Part shown: piece after piece, positions 58,953-64,000 of the stretch | Layout: each line of letters opens with the position of its first letter | Numbering within the stretch: the first letter of the stretch is position 1 | Assembly (NCBI GenBank): GCA_907163375.1 | Contig: CAJQUW010004557.1 | Location: 94,501-158,500, forward strand | Source: Prostheceraeus crozeri | Taxonomy: Eukaryota > Platyhelminthes > Polycladida > Euryleptidae | Length of the DNA stretch: 64,000 nucleotides | Reading direction: 5' to 3' | Program-made: the position numbers and the translations under genes | Notes under the pieces: model-generated | The model's input: only the letters and a program-made list of their open reading frames with translations | The model's database searches: none | Told to the model about the DNA's origin: nothing

Positions 58953-59981
58953 CGTATGCACACCTCATGCCTACTACGAATTTGCACGTCTGCCGAGTTC
59001 TATCGTATACGTTCCTCTCCTTGTCAGACACGATCAAAGAGAAGCACATGTTAATCCAATGGCACGCAGATTGACGTTTTTGGCAAAACTGAAATTTCCT
59101 ATTTCTTCTCTGATTATTCGAAAAGTAATGACCCCAGAGTCATAACTTTTGACATGGAGTGTCTTTAAATAATTTCCTATCATGTTCATGCATCCCAATC
59201 TGTGAAGTTAAGCACATTCAGACCGCCAAACCTCCTCATGTCGGAAAGTACCAACATTTAGAGCAATTTCATCTACATTTAATCACATTCAATACATTGC
59301 TGATCAGATTATTATAACACTTGCATCATAGAAAATGACCTGAAGACCTCAACAATTATGGCTCTAGACTTATTATTTCAGACAGTCTGACAAGAAGAGG
59401 AACCAGATGGACCTCGGCAGACACGCAGATTCGTAGTAGACATAGGGTGCACATCATTCTGTGAAAGTCTTATTTTCAGCCTCGTTCCCTGCAGAAACTC
59501 GTTCTGGCTGCCGGATTAGTGTATTTAAAATGAATGTTTATATATGAGCCATAGTTTGAGTAGTCAAAGGATGCATACAAAGAAAGATATGAATTTATGA
59601 AATTTGTTCCGTGTGATATGTTAGCGTGAAGACAGTCTACATGCTGCCGAAAGCAATTAATTCAGCTTGGCTTATCAAGATTATAGGTTGAAATGAACAT
59701 GTGGATTGTCTCAGCAATGTTGGTGATAGATGCATTCCGAGGGTGCGATTATTCCTTGTTTTCGAGGATTTCCTTATGCCCCTCACTGTTTTTTTCATTT
59801 CATCCTAAAGATGAACTTGAGGATTAATATTACATGGCCTAACATTGACTGTGCTACCAGCTTGATCGATAATTCTTTTCTTAATGAGTCAATTAAAGTT
59901 GACTGAAGGAAGCAAAACAAATATGCCATACTTTGATGCTTATGTATGTGTACTCGCATTGCCACAGCCCTGCTGCCTCAG
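58953..59981. other. No gene beyond the family M arm
   Basis: After 59527 the sequence is AT-rich with no frame of note. Confidence 0.4.
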
Positions 59982-60060
59982 AGACGCCCTCCTGCGCTCC
60001 GTGGAGGACGACCTCACCATTTTCATAGATGAATTCGTCAGCCTGTTAGGCGCTCTCTGA
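59982..60060 (+). CDS. Candidate terminal exon (unassigned)
   Basis: A long pyrimidine-rich tract and CTGCCTCAG precede a frame reading DALLRSVEDDLTIFIDEFVS and LLGAL before TGA. It is markedly GC-richer, with C/G-ending codons, than its surroundings. It would enter with one base of a split codon. The peptide is acidic and amphipathic; I do not recognise it. It could be a host 3' exon or an exonised element. Confidence 0.35.
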
Positions 60061-61174
60061 GATCTCGCAGTCTCAGCAGTTTTATCATTGGCGTCAAATT
60101 CAAAAAGACTTTCAGAGATTTATCATTTTTAACATTTTAATTATATTTTTCTTGTTAATCTCCTGATGATAATATTGTAGAGCTATTGCGATATGTTGAC
60201 TAATATAACTACTAGTTATAAGCGTCTTATCACTACACCTTCATTTTTAGAGCAAATTATCATCACTTGTTTTTTTTAACTTTGTTCCACTGGAGGAAGC
60301 GTAAAAATCCAAACCGCTGGGCATGTAAATAGGTTTTCACAGAAATTTCTTAGCCAGTAAATCCTCAAGAAAATATTTCGCTTTATACTTTTGACGCACT
60401 GATGCTTTGAAAAGTCTTCTGTTTACGGCAATCATAGATAAGAAATGTTATACCATTTTATTATAAGTACTTCATGAACAATATTTAGTAATGAAGTTCT
60501 TGATATGTTAGTCTTCACATCACCTTAACTAGTGCCTGAAAAAGTTGGTTTAGTAGCGCATTCTACTATCCTATTATTTTTTCTTTAATTCTCATCTCTA
60601 CACTGTTGTTGTATCGTAATTAGAATTTGTTAGAGAAATCACATTATTTTGTGTAAGGGGAATTCGGAGTGAAATCTACCCAACTAAACAAATCGTCCCA
60701 TTTATAATGAAATGTTATCTGATCTGCATTATTTGCACTAGAATTCTTGGAATTTGCCTAATTTCGCTAACTCCATAGAGAAATAGAATATAACTTTAAT
60801 GGATCCATTATTTAAATGAGACAAAAGAATTTCCACCACATTCAAAATTTATCATTGCATGTGATTTATTTATCATGACTATACTCGGATTTAGCAAGGT
60901 GGTAGGTTGAAGAAAAAATGATCATGTTCAATCATGTAGATGATTTATCACAACTGAAATTGATATATTTATTCTAAATCTGTCGCAGGAGCATGTTTAT
61001 CCCAGTTAAGGTCCAAAGCCGTTTTAGTACTTCATTCTGCATCACTGCATACTGCGATTTATTCTCCTTCAGGTAATTTCTTCACAATCAAGTCGCTATC
61101 GGAATATTTGGCAGCTTCTGATCTTTACAGAATATTCCACAAAATGTTGGTTGAGGACCGACATTCCTACATAC
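60061..61174. other. No gene seen
   Basis: AT-rich spacer between two candidate exons on opposite strands. Confidence 0.4.
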
Positions 61175-61362
61175 CTTGGCGACGTGATGTTATTGGCTGC
61201 AGTTGCCCAATCACCGTACGACAAGCAGTCGCGACAGAAACTCGGCGCTGAAATGATATCAGTTATACGTCTTCCGTCCGAGCAACCAGTGCATTCGAAT
61301 AACTTCACATCATTGCAGACATGGTGAGTTTCTCCTGCTGTCCAGTGATCACAGTCAACGGA
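61175..61362 (-). CDS. Candidate Cys-rich exon
   Basis: On the minus strand, an acceptor-like GATATTAG is followed by SVDCDHWTAGETHHVCNDVK, LFECTGCSDGRRITDIISAP, SFCRDCLSYGDWATAANNIT and SP, ending at a near-consensus donor CCAAG|GTATGT. Six cysteines fall as C-x11-C-x7-C-x2-C-x13-C-x2-C. The two CxxC pairs 13 apart would suit a zinc ribbon or knuckle; alternatively it is a disulphide-bonded extracellular module. An in-frame stop lies just before the acceptor, so the start is fixed to the splice site. No neighbouring exon was found and no family is recognised. Confidence 0.4.
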
Positions 61363-64000
61363 CTAATATCACCGTAGTTGATTCTAGGATTTTTATCGTT
61401 TTCTCTCCGATTTTACGTTCTCTGATATTAACCTGAGCTCACGAGGAAATCTTGTCGGTGCTGAAGGTAATATTTCCGTGTGTAGTCTGAGCTAGTTATT
61501 GGCCCGGTCTGGTATTCAGGTCATGTGCGGGGTACCTGCCTTAATATTTGGTACATACCTTACTAATCAGAATGTCATGACGTGATTGTTTAATGCCAGT
61601 GACTACATTGCTAGGAAGAGTAGCTGCTCACAATTATTGCTTGTAGTTACTGCATGTAAATTTTCAAATTATTTACTCCAAAATCTCTGTTTCATAGATT
61701 TTAATGGAGACCTGCATTTCCTGATAGCATTTCTTTTAGATGCACAATTCTCGTTCGAAGATGAAATTGCTACCTATGAAAAACTATGATAGATGGGTCC
61801 TAATTTCTGTGAATGAATTTTCCGCATTTTTTGTATTTTGCTGGAATTCCATTTATTCAAAGTCTAATGTGGAAAGGAAAACGCGGTGCGAGGGAGTTTT
61901 GTGAACCAAATTAATCTGGCTCGTGCATGTTGCGTTGAGACTTCCGTCAAATTCTATATGGAATTCAACTCTAAAGCGACTTAGAGGTGTATTCTGAAAT
62001 GTACTGTTTCATACATTTTTCGTAAATGATCAAAATTGGGACCCTCAGATTATGAAGGAGATCAACAAAGGATCCACAGAGATGTGGCCCATTATGAAGA
62101 GGTGCACAGAGATGGCAATTAAACTTCGTTGTGACCAGCTTAAAAAACTCATTTTCATATTTTAATAAGTGCCACAGAGCCTCTGCAATCTATGTAAAAT
62201 TCTCACTTAGCATACTTATGGAAACCTGTCGTCAGCTCCTGATGAAATTTTAGCTTATGATCAAAAATGGTCTCAATTATTGATCAGCTTATTCTAAAGC
62301 ATACTTTTGTTAAAGCAGTTTCAGGTTCAAATCTTCTGATTATTTTCATCTGATGTGCTTTGATGATCTGATTGATTATTCATGATTTTCAACTACTGTA
62401 GTATGAATGCCAATGTTGCACAATTCCCATGATAAAATGATAAAAGCCGTAAGATTATTGGATTTCTTAGTGGAGAAATCAATATCAACCAACTCACTAA
62501 TAAAATTCTGCATTCAAATCAATTTTAAGTGAATCTGTATGTCTCTAACTTAAAGTTCAAGCAACCCAGTGAATTAGTTCAATGTGACATTTCTTTACGC
62601 ATGAATAAATTATCTGAACTAAACAGGTGATGTTATTCTATTGTAACTGTAAGTAACACCAATTCTGGTTAACAAGAAATTTGAGACAGTGCTCATGCTT
62701 TCTTTCTGACTACTCCAGCCCTGATTTCAGGTGAATGCCCCGTTATCACCGGGAAAGAAAAAATAAATTCCGGATTGCATTTTTGTGCATAAAAACAAAT
62801 TATTGCTATTCATGTGCATCATTTTGTAAGTTATTTATTTCTGCGTATTGCCAGAAAAAATTAAGATAGAGATAATTTTCTTCGTCTAAATTATGCTCAC
62901 AGCATATCTTGTCAGAACAAGCATGTTTTCAAGAGAGTGCATGTACTCTAGTGCATACTTGTATTGCAAAATATTATGATTTAACAGCATAAATAGTATG
63001 AAATCAATATAATAAAAACTTAGCGGCATTGTAATCATGTCATGCTCATGTATAGTTATATATGATCACTATTTTCCGGAATGTTCCTCATTAGTGTTAA
63101 TATTCTTAGTAGCCTGAAAATCTTTATAGGTCTTGTTTGAATAACGCTTAAATGAAGATAATCCACGTGATTGTTGCCTAATTTTTGAATGAAAAGTTAT
63201 ACAATTAATAAAAGAAAATGACAAGTACAAGATTTAAAATCTTTAAAATCGTAGAAGCCTTTTTTCTATTAATCGCAAGGTTCCTGTCTGTGTACATGCA
63301 TGAGCGTCACGTACATGCATTTGATTGATGTGATTCAGATGCAGATAGAATTCATCGGATTATCTTTATCAGTGGGAGACTGATCTTCACGTGTGATATC
63401 AAAGATGAATCATACCCACTACCTGCGAAGATGCTTGAACATGAATTCTGACGTTGATCCTACAAACGGAGAATTTCTCCCATGTATCTCTTGTCTCTGA
63501 ACCAACATCTCAGGCGCCAGATGCACGTCCTGCACTATCCATCCCTTTCAAGGCTATGCTGTTTTATGATCATTTGAAAACAATTTTTAAATTGAATTCA
63601 ATTATCAGGGCAACGTTTCAATGCTAATAAATTTACGCATGGAATGAATGGAATCTCATACACTGATTTATACAAATATTGATTGTGATATTCGAAATTT
63701 CTGAAAATGATAACAGATTCGGTTTCTAAACAATGAACACGTCAGATATTTTTACATCTTGTAGTAAATGTTAGTTATGTAATACCAAGGCAATGAAAGC
63801 GAAGTGCGCACTGAAGTTATCTGAAGAAGTAGCCGATTTTTCTATGGCGCACACGGAAACAATGTATTCTTATAGTTTGTCATTATTCTAACCGTTGGTT
63901 CAAACCATTTGCTACATTTTTGGTTACAATCATGCGAAGAGAGCAGTCAGAAAACAATGCTTTATTACATGATCTTATTGCTGAGAGCAACATGAATCGG
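61363..64000. other. No supported gene
   Basis: AT-rich to the end of the window; frames are short and without motifs. Confidence 0.4.

Larger units (their letters stand above)
57560..59527. mobile_element. Inverted-repeat element family M, copy 2, split by a mariner
   Basis: The left arm (CGAGTTTCTGCAAGAAATGA, GGCCGAAAATGAGACTTTCA) stops at 57601 where a mariner begins. It resumes at 58953 (ATGCACACC.CATGCCTACTA, CGAATTTGCACGTCTGCCGA). The right arm, 59375-59527, is the inverse: CGTTCTGG, GAAACTCG, GCAGGGAACGAGGCTGAAAA when read inward, then AATCTGCGTGTCTGCCGAGG. Without the mariner the element is about 610 bp, like the copy at 45063-45737. Confidence 0.75.

Noticed and set aside
1-64000. 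LTR retroelements, endogenous viruses, Polintons
   Set aside because: No LTR pair, gag, integrase, envelope or capsid-like frame was recognised; the retroelement pieces seen are LINE and Penelope-like.

Overview
The window looks like a piece of an AT-rich invertebrate animal nuclear genome. The evidence is an intron-split gene (three exons of an endophilin-B/SH3GLB gene with GT-AG splice sites and an intron of about 9.6 kb) in a background full of animal-type mobile elements: mariner, Tc1-like, hAT, a CR1/Jockey-like LINE, Penelope-like elements, tRNA-derived SINEs and several MITE families. I see no bacterial operons, rRNA, CRISPR or LTR retroelement. The species cannot be named from what is visible.

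Layout. 1-6 kb: no clear gene, one tRNA-derived SINE head. 6.0-7.3 kb: a MITE end next to a 5'-truncated LINE that ends in a (GAATT)n tail. 7.3-13.7 kb: mostly unassigned, with two related tRNA-like SINE heads. 13.7-14.06 kb: a minisatellite of about 50 bp. 14.6-15.7 kb: a CCGG-rich hAT-like non-autonomous element. 17.45-18.43 kb: an element with TA target duplication whose ends are packed with palindromes. 19.7 kb: a SINE. 20.3 and 21.2 kb: weak candidate small exons. 22.08-23.41 kb: a Tc1/mariner-superfamily element with inverted repeats of about 175 bp and a decayed transposase. 23.9-24.5 kb: the endonuclease end of a Penelope-like element.

28.7-39.0 kb, plus strand: the last three exons of the endophilin-B gene. 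They encode the end of the BAR domain, a short linker and the SH3 domain, which is itself split by the large intron. That intron carries SINEs, a Tc1-type helix-turn-helix fragment and other repeats. Upstream BAR-domain exons were looked for and not found.

39-64 kb is repeat-rich: a fold-back MITE (40.9 kb), a hAT transposase C-terminus with a 76-bp MITE inserted in frame (43.0 kb), an inverted-repeat family present at 39.9, 45.1-45.7 and 57.6-59.5 kb, a 250-bp near-perfect hairpin (47.6 kb), a hAT MITE with exact 8-bp target duplication (52.8 kb), a Penelope-like reverse transcriptase (54.1 kb), a deleted hAT element with exact 8-bp target duplication (55.9-57.3 kb), and a mariner with perfect 23-bp ends (57.6-58.95 kb) sitting inside another MITE. 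Three unidentified candidate exons lie at 50.8, 59.98 and 61.2 kb. I found no convincing new multi-gene system. The value of the window lies in the well-bounded element insertions, the nesting that orders them in time, and the host gene exons.
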